Positions 1 to 5,625 of a DNA stretch of 6,121 nt are shown here, piece by piece. The notes beneath the pieces were generated by a model. The model saw only the letters and a program-made list of their open reading frames with translations. It was not told where the DNA came from and ran no database searches. The first letter of the stretch is position 1, and each line of letters opens with the position of its first letter. A program made the translations under genes and the position numbers. Source of the DNA: an uncultured Clostridia bacterium (lineage in GTDB: Bacteria > Bacillota > Clostridia > Oscillospirales > Acutalibacteraceae); the NCBI GenBank assembly GCA_946497265.1, contig CAMMKL010000135.1, forward strand, positions 1 to 6,121, written 5' to 3'.

Positions 1-279
1 AATTATTGTAAAAATATACTCAGGCATTGGCTTAGAAAGGCAGTGCCGTTTGAGGAGGGCTCTGCCTCCTATGAAGAGCCGTTCCAGATTGACGAAACCC
101 TGGAGAAAGTGCTCCGATTGCCGGCTAACTACAAAACTGTGCTGTACCTCTTTTATTATGAAGGGTATACCAGCGCGGAAATTTCCCGCATGTTCCATAA
201 AAAAGACAGCACCATCCGTTCTTACTTACATAAAGGGCGAAAGTTGCTGAAATTACAGATTGAAGGTGAGGAAAGATGA
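1..279 (+). CDS. ECF-type RNA polymerase sigma factor, C-terminal part (5' end outside window)
   Basis: The frame is open from base 1 to the TGA at 277-279 and gives 92 residues with no proper start, so the gene begins upstream. The GTG at 43 is an internal Val codon. The first visible residues (NYCKNILRH) look like the end of sigma region 2.4. A short acidic linker (about 18-35) follows. Residues 38-85 form a sigma region 4 helix-turn-helix that would contact the -35 element: LPANYKTVLYLFYYEGYTS, then AEISRMFHKKDSTIRSYLHK, ending in the basic GRKLLK. This layout (regions 2 and 4 only, short linker) is that of sigma-70 family ECF factors. The stop overlaps the start of the next gene (ATGA), which implies translational coupling to a probable anti-sigma partner. 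The subgroup and target promoters cannot be told from this fragment. The family assignment is firm. Whether this is a classical ECF or an ECF-like phage/transposon regulator is less certain. Confidence 0.88.
   Translation, partial: NYCKNILRHWLRKAVPFEEGSASYEEPFQIDETLEKVLRLPANYKTVLYLFYYEGYTSAEISRMFHKKDSTIRSYLHKGRKLLKLQIEGEER
263..271 (+). promoter_or_regulatory. Ribosome binding site of the anti-sigma-type gene
   Basis: AAGGTGAGG lies inside the end of the sigma factor gene, 4 bases before the ATG at 276. It supports the ATGA overlap start rather than any later Met. Confidence 0.65.
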
Positions 280-1193
280 CCAAAAAAGAATTCACCGGTA
301 CCTTGGAGCGCCTCAGCCTCACTCCCGATCAAAAAGAGAAGCTGTTCCAACGGATGCGGGAGCAAAAAAGGCGCTGCAACAGTAAGATTGTACCTATACG
401 GCGGTATGCCCTTACGGTTTTGGCCGTTTGCCTTCTGTTCGTTTTCCTGTTATCCCCGTTTAGGAAAGGGGAGAAGGAAATGGAAGCGGGGCAGTCCGTA
501 CCCTCGCAAACAGAATTGGCCATAGTAACAGACTATTTTGTTTTTCAGGGCAAGGTCTATCATGGGGAGCAAAAATCGGTATCCGAACAAGCCGTAGGGG
601 AAAAGCTGGGAACCGTTGCCGAAGGGGGAGATCCAAAACTACAGGGATGTCCTGTTTACCAATATTTGCCGGTCAAAGGAGAAGCCTACCTGGTGCTGGA
701 GCGGGACGGAAAGAAGGAATTGTATACGTTTAGGGAGTTTCTCAGCACCCGGGAATTTCAGGACGAGGATGCCGCGGAATATTTGCACGTATATGGAATC
801 ACGCAGGCTTCCGATATCTCTTCTTTGGAAATGGACAGCATGGACGGTCAGGGCGCCTTTAAAACTACAAAAGAGCCGGAAATCATAAACGAATTCTACA
901 ATCGGTTTTCTGTCCTGAAAAATGCCAGCGACGAATACTATAAAACTCTGGCTGGGTCCGATTTTGTTCCTTCCACGCCTCCTGATCAAGTAAGCAGTAC
1001 CGTAGAACACTATGTAGGCCCTTATGTGGGGGAAACCGGCGACTCTTTGGAGGACGCTGCCCGCATTACCATCCGGTTTACTAACGGCTGTTCGATGGAA
1101 GCTGTCTATTATCCGAATATTTGTTTTTTGGGGTATTATCAGCTCGATGAAGAGACAGATGCCTTTTTCCGCAGCCTGTGTGCCAAGGATTGA
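276..1193 (+). CDS. Single-pass membrane protein, probable anti-sigma factor or sensor paired with the upstream sigma factor
   Basis: The protein has 305 residues. Residues 1-43 are charged and predicted cytoplasmic, with the pattern SLTPDQKEKLFQRM followed by a basic stretch. This is the kind of short N-terminal segment found in clostridial membrane-bound anti-sigma proteins. Residues 44-60 (ALTVLAVCLLFVFLLS) form one membrane helix, with Arg/Lys before it. The remaining 245 residues should lie outside the membrane. That part contains a 'FVFQGKVYHG' stretch at 88-97, resembling the small repeats of Gram-positive surface proteins, and a C-terminal region (about 262-300) with beta-type alternation around 'RITIRFTNGCSMEAVYYP'. 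No catalytic motif and no zinc-binding HxxxCxxC of the ZAS class is seen. The gene shares ATGA with the sigma gene and is the last gene before a strong terminator, so the two form a unit. The anti-sigma role is inferred from topology and position. The extracytoplasmic domain is not one I recognise, and the signal it senses is unknown. Confidence 0.7.
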   Translation: MTKKEFTGTLERLSLTPDQKEKLFQRMREQKRRCNSKIVPIRRYALTVLAVCLLFVFLLSPFRKGEKEMEAGQSVPSQTELAIVTDYFVFQGKVYHGEQKSVSEQAVGEKLGTVAEGGDPKLQGCPVYQYLPVKGEAYLVLERDGKKELYTFREFLSTREFQDEDAAEYLHVYGITQASDISSLEMDSMDGQGAFKTTKEPEIINEFYNRFSVLKNASDEYYKTLAGSDFVPSTPPDQVSSTVEHYVGPYVGETGDSLEDAARITIRFTNGCSMEAVYYPNICFLGYYQLDEETDAFFRSLCAKD

Positions 1194-1232
1194 TTTTTCC
1201 AATGCGACAATATTTGACCCGTGCTGTGCATA

Positions 1233-1268
1233 CGCCTTTGGGATTTTCTTCCCAAAGGCGCTTTTTAT
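1233..1268 (+). terminator. Intrinsic (rho-independent) terminator after the sigma/anti-sigma unit
   Basis: An 11-bp perfect stem pairs CGCCTTTGGGA (1233-1243) with TCCCAAAGGCG (1250-1260) across the 6-base loop TTTTCT. A T-rich run (1262-1270, TTTTTATTT) follows it. It starts 40 bases after the anti-sigma stop codon. There is no A-run on the left side, so it works on the + strand only. It separates transcription of the upstream pair from spoIIIA. Confidence 0.93.
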
Positions 1269-1272
1269 TTGG

Positions 1273-1301
1273 TTCTAACCGGCGTTACTTGTCCATATGA
1301 T
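1273..1301 (+). promoter_or_regulatory. Possible SigE-type promoter of the spoIIIA operon (weak)
   Basis: The spoIIIA operon is read from a SigE promoter in Bacillus subtilis, and here a promoter must lie between the terminator and spoIIIAA. The best -10 candidate is CATATGAT (1294-1301), which keeps the CATA core of SigE -10 elements. About 14 bases upstream lies TTCTAAC (1273-1279), a poor match to the SigE -35 consensus. Start of transcription would be near 1308, just ahead of the ribosome binding site at 1311. This is a position-driven guess. The sequence match alone would not justify it. Confidence 0.25.
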
Positions 1302-1310
1302 TGCTGTATA

Positions 1311-1321
1311 GAGAGGTGAGG
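1311..1321 (+). promoter_or_regulatory. Ribosome binding site of spoIIIAA
   Basis: GAGAGGTGAGG is complementary to the 16S 3' end, and its GGTG core (1315-1318) ends 8 bases before the ATG at 1327. The start is a tandem ATG ATG (1327 and 1330), and the first gives the better spacing. Confidence 0.7.
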
Positions 1322-1326
1322 ACAAG

Positions 1327-2352
1327 ATGATGGAACCTAATGCCGAACGCCGATTCGATACGGCGGTTTCCTGTTTAACCGAAGACATCCGATTGCGGCT
1401 GTTACGTTTTCCATCCCGCTGGAAACGGGAGGCGCAGGAAGTACGCCTGCGGGTCAATCGTCCGGTTATGGTGTACTGCAGGAATCAGTGCTTTTTTGTA
1501 ACTGCACAGGGCTGCGCCTCGGAACGCCTTACCGCCGATTTGCCGGCGGTGTCTGCGCAGGAGCTGAACCAGTCGTTCCATACCATATGCGATTACTCGG
1601 TTTACAGCCATCAGGAAGAGCTCAAGCACGGCTTTGTTACGATGACGGGCGGGCATCGCGTGGGCCTGTGCGGGACCGCGGTGCTCGGGCAAGGGCGCAT
1701 CTGTGGGATCCGCGATTTATCCGGATTGAATATCCGCATAGCGCGCCAAATACCAGGGGCTGCCGACGAACTTCTGTCCCGCCTTGGAGAGGAGGAGCTG
1801 TCTGGGCTTTTGCTGGCGGGAGCCCCCTCCAGCGGCAAGACAACCTTGTTGCGTGATTTGGCGCGCCAGTTGTCTTTAGGGATAGCGGGCCGAATGAAAA
1901 AAATCACTGTGGTTGACGAACGCGGGGAGCTGGCCGGTATGCGGGCGGGACAACCGCAAAACGACCTTGGACTTTGCGATGTTCTGGACGGGTACCCCAA
2001 AGGGGAAGGGATTTTGCAGGCCGTACGGGTACTCTCCCCCGATCTTATTATATGCGACGAGGTGGGCGGCATGGCGGACATTGCGGCCATTGCCCAGGGC
2101 CTGAACGCGGGGGTGGGGATCATAGCAAGCGTGCATGCAGGTACGCGCGAGGAACTCCGGCAACGCGGACAGATCCAACAACTGTTGGAAACCAGAGCGT
2201 TTCACAAGGTGATCCTGCTTTGCTCCCGGGCATCTCCCGGAAGCATTGCGGGAATCTATCCGGCGGAGGAATTTTATGCTGAAGATAACCGGTTGCATCT
2301 TGATCCTTTTGGCGGGGGCGGCGGCGGGCTATGTACAGTCCCGCAAGCTTAG
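1327..2352 (+). CDS. spoIIIAA: Stage III sporulation protein AA, secretion-type ATPase
   Basis: The protein has 341 residues and is a RecA-fold ATPase related to type II/IV secretion ATPases. It is expected at the cytoplasmic (mother cell) face of the SpoIIIA channel. The N-terminal domain (about 1-155) carries the family pattern EVRLRVNRPV at 38-47 and a conserved stretch around 99-117 (LKHGFVTMTGGHRVGLCGT). The ATPase core has Walker A GAPSSGKTT at 165-173 (Lys171), VVDERGE at 195-201, a Walker B SPDLIICDEVGG at 237-248 (Asp244, Glu245) and a SVHAGT motif with His270. The region LLCSRASPGSIAGI (297-310) fits the usual end of the family. About 30 more residues follow, ending in a Gly-rich tail (329-334). 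The last 25 codons or so overlap spoIIIAB by 77 bp, whereas only a few bases of overlap are usual here. All catalytic motifs are intact, so the enzyme should be active. This is the first gene of the operon. Confidence 0.97.
   Translation: MMEPNAERRFDTAVSCLTEDIRLRLLRFPSRWKREAQEVRLRVNRPVMVYCRNQCFFVTAQGCASERLTADLPAVSAQELNQSFHTICDYSVYSHQEELKHGFVTMTGGHRVGLCGTAVLGQGRICGIRDLSGLNIRIARQIPGAADELLSRLGEEELSGLLLAGAPSSGKTTLLRDLARQLSLGIAGRMKKITVVDERGELAGMRAGQPQNDLGLCDVLDGYPKGEGILQAVRVLSPDLIICDEVGGMADIAAIAQGLNAGVGIIASVHAGTREELRQRGQIQQLLETRAFHKVILLCSRASPGSIAGIYPAEEFYAEDNRLHLDPFGGGGGGLCTVPQA
2265..2270 (+). promoter_or_regulatory. Ribosome binding site that fixes the spoIIIAB start
   Basis: GGAGGA lies inside the spoIIIAA coding region, 5 bases before the ATG at 2276. 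It decides against the in-frame upstream TTG at 2246, which has no such site and would add ten residues ahead of the hydrophobic N-terminus. Confidence 0.85.
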
Positions 2353-2782
2353 TATGCGGGTCTCTTTTTTGGAGCAGTGCGTGCGCTTGGTAAGCGCACT
2401 GGAAACGGAGATACGCTACAACGCCGGCTCCATAGGCGAGTTAATCAAAAAACACATCCAAGATTCCCCTTACCATTCTTTTTTAAAGAACTGCTTGCAG
2501 AACCTGCAGCGCGGGAGCCCGTTTGAAAAAGCGTGGGGCGGTTGTGTGGAAGCCATTCCTCGCGAATATGGACTTTTGGAAGAAGACCGCGCTGCTCTGG
2601 ATGAGTTTGGAAAAGGTTTGGGAGTCAGCGATACCGACGGCCAAGTTAACCACTGTAAGCTTTATTTAGGTGTGCTTAGGGACCGTCTTAAGGATGCCAA
2701 AACGGAAAAAGAAAAAAAAGGGAAGCTCTATTTTATGCTGGGAACCTCTCTCGGGGCGGGAATTGTCCTCCTGCTCTGTTAA
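2276..2782 (+). CDS. spoIIIAB: Stage III sporulation protein AB, GspF-like membrane protein
   Basis: The protein has 168 residues, close to the roughly 170 usual for SpoIIIAB. The family resembles the platform protein GspF of type II secretion and is thought to couple the SpoIIIAA ATPase to the membrane channel. Here it begins with a membrane helix (3-20, MLKITGCILILLAGAAAG). A mainly helical cytoplasmic domain follows, including FLEQCVRLVSALETEIRYNA (31-50), FEKAW (83-87) and an FGKGLGVSD segment (111-119). A second helix (151-168) follows the lysine-rich KEKKGK and runs to the C-terminus. The ATG at 2276 was chosen for its GGAGGA site. The gene sits between spoIIIAA (77-bp overlap) and spoIIIAC (21-bp gap). 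The reading frame passes through an 8-A run at 2712-2719 without breaking. Confidence 0.95.
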   Translation: MLKITGCILILLAGAAAGYVQSRKLSMRVSFLEQCVRLVSALETEIRYNAGSIGELIKKHIQDSPYHSFLKNCLQNLQRGSPFEKAWGGCVEAIPREYGLLEEDRAALDEFGKGLGVSDTDGQVNHCKLYLGVLRDRLKDAKTEKEKKGKLYFMLGTSLGAGIVLLLC

Positions 2783-2790
2783 CCATAATC

Positions 2791-2799
2791 GGAGGAAAG
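2791..2799 (+). promoter_or_regulatory. Ribosome binding site of spoIIIAC
   Basis: GGAGGAAAG lies in the 21-bp gap after spoIIIAB, 4 bases before the ATG at 2804. It is a near-consensus site, in contrast to the next gene, spoIIIAD, which has none. Confidence 0.8.
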
Positions 2800-2803
2800 A
2801 AAA

Positions 2804-2998
2804 ATGGATATTGATTTAATTTTTAAAATAGCCGCCATCGGCATCATCGTTGCAGTTTTAAATCAGGTTTTGATCCGCTCCGGCAGAGAAGAGCAGGCAA
2901 TGATGACAACCCTTGCCGGATTGATCGTGGTGCTGATGATGGTCATCCAGCAAATCGATTCTCTCTTTAAGGCCATCAAATCCATTTTTGGTCTGTAG
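2804..2998 (+). CDS. spoIIIAC: Stage III sporulation protein AC, small membrane protein
   Basis: This 64-residue protein matches the usual SpoIIIAC size (mid-60s). It has two membrane helices: about 5-25 (LIFKIAAIGIIVAVLNQVLI) and 33-52. They are joined by a short charged turn, RSGREEQA (25-32). An amphipathic end (IDSLFKAIKSIFGL) follows. SpoIIIAC and SpoIIIAD are small polytopic parts of the outer forespore membrane complex, and their individual tasks are poorly known. The charged turn followed by a Met/Thr-Leu-Ala-Gly hydrophobic stretch is typical of the family. The gene ends two bases before spoIIIAD. Its stop-start arrangement probably carries ribosomes into that gene. Confidence 0.95.
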   Translation: MDIDLIFKIAAIGIIVAVLNQVLIRSGREEQAMMTTLAGLIVVLMMVIQQIDSLFKAIKSIFGL

Positions 2999-3000
2999 CA

Positions 3001-3390
3001 ATGGAAATTTTGGCTATGTGCGGGGTTGCGGTTGTGGGAGCAATCTTTGCCGTAACACTGAAAAAACACAACCCGGAATATTCCATGCTCATCAGTCTGT
3101 GCGCCGGCGTATTGATGCTGTACCTGTTGCTGACGCGGATTACGCCCGCAGTCAGCCAAATTCGAACCTTGCTGAGCGCGACCGGGCTTTCCTCCGATTA
3201 TGGAGCTATCCTGTTTAAAGCTCTTGGAATCTGCTTTCTAACCCAGTTTGCCGCCGATTCCTGCCGGGACGCGGGAGAAAGCGCCCTTGCCTCCAAGGTA
3301 GAGCTGGCAGGCAGGTTGGCCATTGTGGTGCTGGCGCTTCCTTTATTGGAAGAAGTCGCAAAATTGGTGACGTCCCTGGCGGGAGGATGA
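3001..3390 (+). CDS. spoIIIAD: Stage III sporulation protein AD, membrane protein
   Basis: The protein has 129 residues, against about 130 in the family. Hydrophobic segments lie at about 2-20, 28-46, 67-86 and 104-122. The recognisable SpoIIIAD signature is the stretch before the last helix: FAADSCRDAGESALASKVEL (83-102), followed by AGR. It matches the family pattern of an Asp-Ala-Gly turn, then a Ser/Ala-rich 'ASKIELAG'-type motif. It is a presumed structural part of the SpoIIIA channel in the mother-cell-derived membrane. The ATG at 3001 follows the spoIIIAC stop by two bases, and no purine-rich ribosome binding site precedes it. Translation therefore likely depends on coupling to spoIIIAC. 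The start is supported by the family-like N-terminus (MEILAMCGVAVVGAIFAVTL). The stop is one base before spoIIIAE. Confidence 0.95.
   Translation: MEILAMCGVAVVGAIFAVTLKKHNPEYSMLISLCAGVLMLYLLLTRITPAVSQIRTLLSATGLSSDYGAILFKALGICFLTQFAADSCRDAGESALASKVELAGRLAIVVLALPLLEEVAKLVTSLAGG
3381..3386 (+). promoter_or_regulatory. Ribosome binding site of spoIIIAE
   Basis: GGGAGG lies in the last codons of spoIIIAD, 5 bases before the ATG at 3392. It supports that Met as the start, directly ahead of a signal peptide. Confidence 0.75.
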
Positions 3391-3391
3391 T

Positions 3392-4552
3392 ATGAAAAAA
3401 AAGACGGTTACAATTTTGGGGATTCTTATCCTTCTCTTTTGTTTTCCCCTTTCGGCCCAAGCGCAGGACCAAGGGCTGGATGGCTGGGAGCAAGAATATT
3501 ATGAAGACCAGATGGAGCAAAGCGGTGCCAACGACTTGCCGGAAGAGCTCCCCAACGACGCCCGTAACATTATGGAACGAATGGGAGTAAACGGTACTGA
3601 TTGGGAAAGCCTTTCCGCCCTTACGCCGCAAGCCATTTTTGGACAGGTTGCAGACAGCGCCAAAACCCAGTCTTCGGAACCGCTGCAGGCGGTCGCCAAG
3701 ATCCTGTCGGTTATGCTGTTATGTGCCTTAATGGAGGGGTTAAAGTTTTCGGTTGGGGACAGGCCGCTTTCCGGGGTCGTTTCTATGGTAAGCACGCTGT
3801 GCATCTGCATGGTGATTATAATGCCGGTAGTTTCCTGCATAGAAGAAGCCTCGTCCGTCATCAATGGTGCTGCGGGCTTTCTTCTCTGTTATGTTCCGGT
3901 AATGGCCGGCATCATGATCGCGGGAGGGCAGGGAATCTCCGCCGCCTCTTATCAGGTGCTTATGATGGGGGCCGGTCAGGTGATCGCCCAGATTGCTTCC
4001 CATATTTTGGTGCCGCTTTTGTCTATCTTTCTTGCGATGTCCATCACATCCGCGGTTTCACCGCGCCTGAACCTCAACGGGATCTGCGCGGCGGTAAGTA
4101 AAATTGTCAAATGGGTACTGGGGCTTTCTATGACGGTTTTTGTCAGCCTTCTTACCCTGCAAAGCCTGCTTGGCACGGCGGCCGACAGCACAGGGGGTAA
4201 GGCGGCAAAATTTTTGCTGAGCAGCTTTGTACCCGTGGTCGGCGGGGCGCTGGGGGACGCTTTGAGCACGGTCCAGAGCTGTGTTAGGCTGTTAAAATCG
4301 GGGGTAGGGGCGTTTGGTATCGTGGCGGCTGGTTGCATTTTCCTCCCTATTCTTTTAAAGTGCCTGTTTTGGCAGGCTGCCGTGCATCTGTGTGCCTGTG
4401 TAGGGGATGTGTTTTCCCTGGGGCATCTATCCTCCCTTTTGCGCGCGGCGGGCAGCGTGGTGGGCATCATGCTTCCCATCATCCTGTGTTGTATGCTGAT
4501 CCTTACCGTTTCAACGGTGATCATTCTCATGGTAGGAGGCGGCGCCGCATGA
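3392..4552 (+). CDS. spoIIIAE: Stage III sporulation protein AE, polytopic channel component with signal peptide
   Basis: The protein has 386 residues, near the roughly 400 of the family. It is the largest membrane protein of the complex and has been proposed as the export-gate or channel-like part. The N-terminus is a signal peptide: MKKK, a hydrophobic core (7-20), and a likely cleavage site after AQA (22-24). An acidic extracytoplasmic region (25-95) follows, rich in Glu/Gln/Asp. It contains LPNDARNIMERMGVNGTDW (53-71), which fits the SpoIIIAE N-terminal pattern. Several membrane segments follow at about 98-117, 127-148, 160-178, 190-217, 237-260, 306-325 and 355-381. The Gly-rich loop GGKAAKFLLSSFVPVVGGAL (268-287) is strongly family-like. 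The last codons (VGGGAA) contain the ribosome binding site of spoIIIAF, and the stop overlaps its start as ATGA. The exact number of membrane passes is uncertain by eye. Confidence 0.96.
   Translation: MKKKTVTILGILILLFCFPLSAQAQDQGLDGWEQEYYEDQMEQSGANDLPEELPNDARNIMERMGVNGTDWESLSALTPQAIFGQVADSAKTQSSEPLQAVAKILSVMLLCALMEGLKFSVGDRPLSGVVSMVSTLCICMVIIMPVVSCIEEASSVINGAAGFLLCYVPVMAGIMIAGGQGISAASYQVLMMGAGQVIAQIASHILVPLLSIFLAMSITSAVSPRLNLNGICAAVSKIVKWVLGLSMTVFVSLLTLQSLLGTAADSTGGKAAKFLLSSFVPVVGGALGDALSTVQSCVRLLKSGVGAFGIVAAGCIFLPILLKCLFWQAAVHLCACVGDVFSLGHLSSLLRAAGSVVGIMLPIILCCMLILTVSTVIILMVGGGAA
4534..4539 (+). promoter_or_regulatory. Ribosome binding site that fixes the spoIIIAF start
   Basis: AGGAGG within the end of spoIIIAE lies 9 bases before the ATG at 4549. 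It selects this start over the in-frame ATG at 4333, which would add 72 residues read from inside spoIIIAE. Confidence 0.85.
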
Positions 4553-5025
4553 ACGCAGTACAAAAGTGGGCGGACGTTGTCTGTCTTGCTGCGCTTGCGG
4601 GCGCGGTAGTAGAGCTTTTGATTCCTCCGGGGAAATTAGAGCAAACAGTCCGGTTTGTTTTGGGGGCATTTCTCTTGTGCGCATTGCTTAACCCGCTGCT
4701 TACGGCTGCCAACGGAATCCGGTTGGATCTGCAGCAGAACACGGAGCTTTCCGATCAACAAAGTACAGACTTTTCTCAACAAGTGGAGGAGCAAATGGAA
4801 CAAGCGATGAAAAGGCAGTTGGAAGAGCTGGTCCGTCAAACCTTGGAAGAGGGGTCGCTTTCTGCCAATGAAATTGAAATATTCATGGATACCGACGACC
4901 AAGGCCGCATACTAATTACTAGACTGACTGTCCATGTATCGCAGGAACTAACGGCAGGCAAGACAAAGCGGTTGCTGGAAGAGAAATTGGGGATACCCAT
5001 AGAGATTGTGATAGACAAGGGGTGA
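4549..5025 (+). CDS. spoIIIAF: Stage III sporulation protein AF, membrane-anchored ring-building-type domain
   Basis: The protein has 158 residues, trimmed from a longer open frame to the ATG that overlaps the spoIIIAE stop. Two membrane helices (about 6-24 and 33-52) flank LLIPPGKLEQTVRF (23-36). This matches the family pattern of a Pro-Gly turn followed by an FVLGAFLLCALLNPLL-type helix. A Gln/Glu-rich, probably helical stretch (about 62-104) then leads to a soluble domain with beta-strand character (108-113 and 119-130). The domain ends in EEKLGIPIEIVIDKG (144-158), like the ring-building fold seen in SpoIIIAF, SpoIIIAG and SpoIIIAH relatives. The domain should lie in the space between the mother cell and forespore membranes. 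The spoIIIAG start follows after a 4-base gap. The gene identity is secure from order and pattern. Its ring assembly is an inference from the family. Confidence 0.94.
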   Translation: MNAVQKWADVVCLAALAGAVVELLIPPGKLEQTVRFVLGAFLLCALLNPLLTAANGIRLDLQQNTELSDQQSTDFSQQVEEQMEQAMKRQLEELVRQTLEEGSLSANEIEIFMDTDDQGRILITRLTVHVSQELTAGKTKRLLEEKLGIPIEIVIDKG

Positions 5026-5029
5026 AAGG
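5019..5029 (+). promoter_or_regulatory. Ribosome binding site of spoIIIAG
   Basis: GGGGTGAAAGG spans the spoIIIAF stop codon (TGA at 5023-5025) and runs up to the ATG at 5030. The GGGGTG core (5019-5024) sits 5 bases before the ATG. Confidence 0.65.
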
Positions 5030-5596
5030 ATGCAGGAAGAAGGAAAAACAGGCGTTTTACAAAAAATTTTTTCCGGAAACGACCGTTACCGGAAGATCGT
5101 GATCATAGTCGGCTTGGCGGGCATCGCGTTGATTTTCTTTTCCGGCTTTTTCAAAACGGAAGAAAAAGCGGAAGAGATAGAGGAAATCCCGTTGCAGACG
5201 GCGGAGGAATACACACAGCAATTAGAAAACAATTTGACGGAGATCCTATCCAGTATCGAAGGGGCGGGCCCTGCCAAGGTAATGGTCACATTAGAGAATG
5301 GGACGGAAACAAAATATGCTACCGAAGAAGTACATAACAATGAAGAAACGAGGGAGGAGCAGAATGGCCAGACCACGCGCACCCAGCAGAGCAACGATTC
5401 CCAGATACAATACATTACGGTGCGGGATGCAGACGGTACGGAGCGGGCGCTTGCCCTCACAGAAATACAGCCGAAGGTAAAGGGGGTGGTGGTGGTTTGC
5501 CCCGGTGGGGAAGACCCTGTGGTGCAGCAGAGGATTATCCATGCGGTGACTACGGCTTTGAACCTTTCATCCCAACATGTATGCGTTACGAAATAA
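5030..5596 (+). CDS. spoIIIAG: Stage III sporulation protein AG, ring-forming channel protein
   Basis: The protein has 188 residues, slightly shorter than the B. subtilis protein (about 229). It has a short charged cytoplasmic start (1-21, ending DRYRK), a single membrane helix (23-41, IVIIVGLAGIALIFFSGFF) and an acidic linker (44-58). The first half of a ring-building motif follows: YTQQLENNLTEILSSIEGAG (61-80), then PAKVMVTLENG. Next comes a polar insertion (about 91-138, rich in Glu/Asn/Gln/Thr). The second half is ALTEIQPKVKGVVVVCPGG (142-160), then VVQQRIIHAVTTALNLSSQHVCVTK (164-188). This matches SpoIIIAG, whose B. subtilis homologue forms a large ring resembling type III secretion (EscJ/PrgK) rings. 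In that homologue, an insertion inside the motif forms an extra beta structure. The protein would sit in the outer forespore membrane with its domain in the intermembrane space. Start chosen for the GGGGTG site. Confidence 0.96.
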   Translation: MQEEGKTGVLQKIFSGNDRYRKIVIIVGLAGIALIFFSGFFKTEEKAEEIEEIPLQTAEEYTQQLENNLTEILSSIEGAGPAKVMVTLENGTETKYATEEVHNNEETREEQNGQTTRTQQSNDSQIQYITVRDADGTERALALTEIQPKVKGVVVVCPGGEDPVVQQRIIHAVTTALNLSSQHVCVTK

Positions 5597-5610
5597 TCAT
5601 AAATTAACAT

Positions 5611-5616
5611 AGGAGG
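5611..5616 (+). promoter_or_regulatory. Ribosome binding site of spoIIIAH
   Basis: A perfect AGGAGG lies 9 bases before the ATG at 5626, in the 29-bp gap after spoIIIAG. This is the widest gap in the operon. Confidence 0.85.
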
Positions 5617-5625
5617 AATACGATC

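Noticed and set aside
639..1202. A 187-codon open frame on the minus strand opposite the anti-sigma-type gene
   Set aside because: It lies fully under a coding gene that has a good start, membrane helix and operon coupling. The minus-strand protein shows no family pattern and no clear ribosome binding site.
2712..2719. A run of eight A within spoIIIAB as a programmed slippage site
   Set aside because: The zero frame encodes the expected lysine-rich segment and final membrane helix of SpoIIIAB. No slippage is needed, and no nearby stimulatory structure is evident.
3976..4563. A 195-codon open frame on the minus strand opposite spoIIIAE
   Set aside because: spoIIIAE is certain here. The reverse product is Arg/Pro/Thr-rich without domain features, as expected from the antisense of a membrane protein gene.
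5576..5605. A possible internal SigE-like promoter before spoIIIAH (CATGTA, then CATAAATT about 16 bases later)
   Set aside because: Transcription would start at about 5612, inside the AGGAGG ribosome binding site (5611-5616), so the transcript would lack it. AT-rich chance similarity is more likely.
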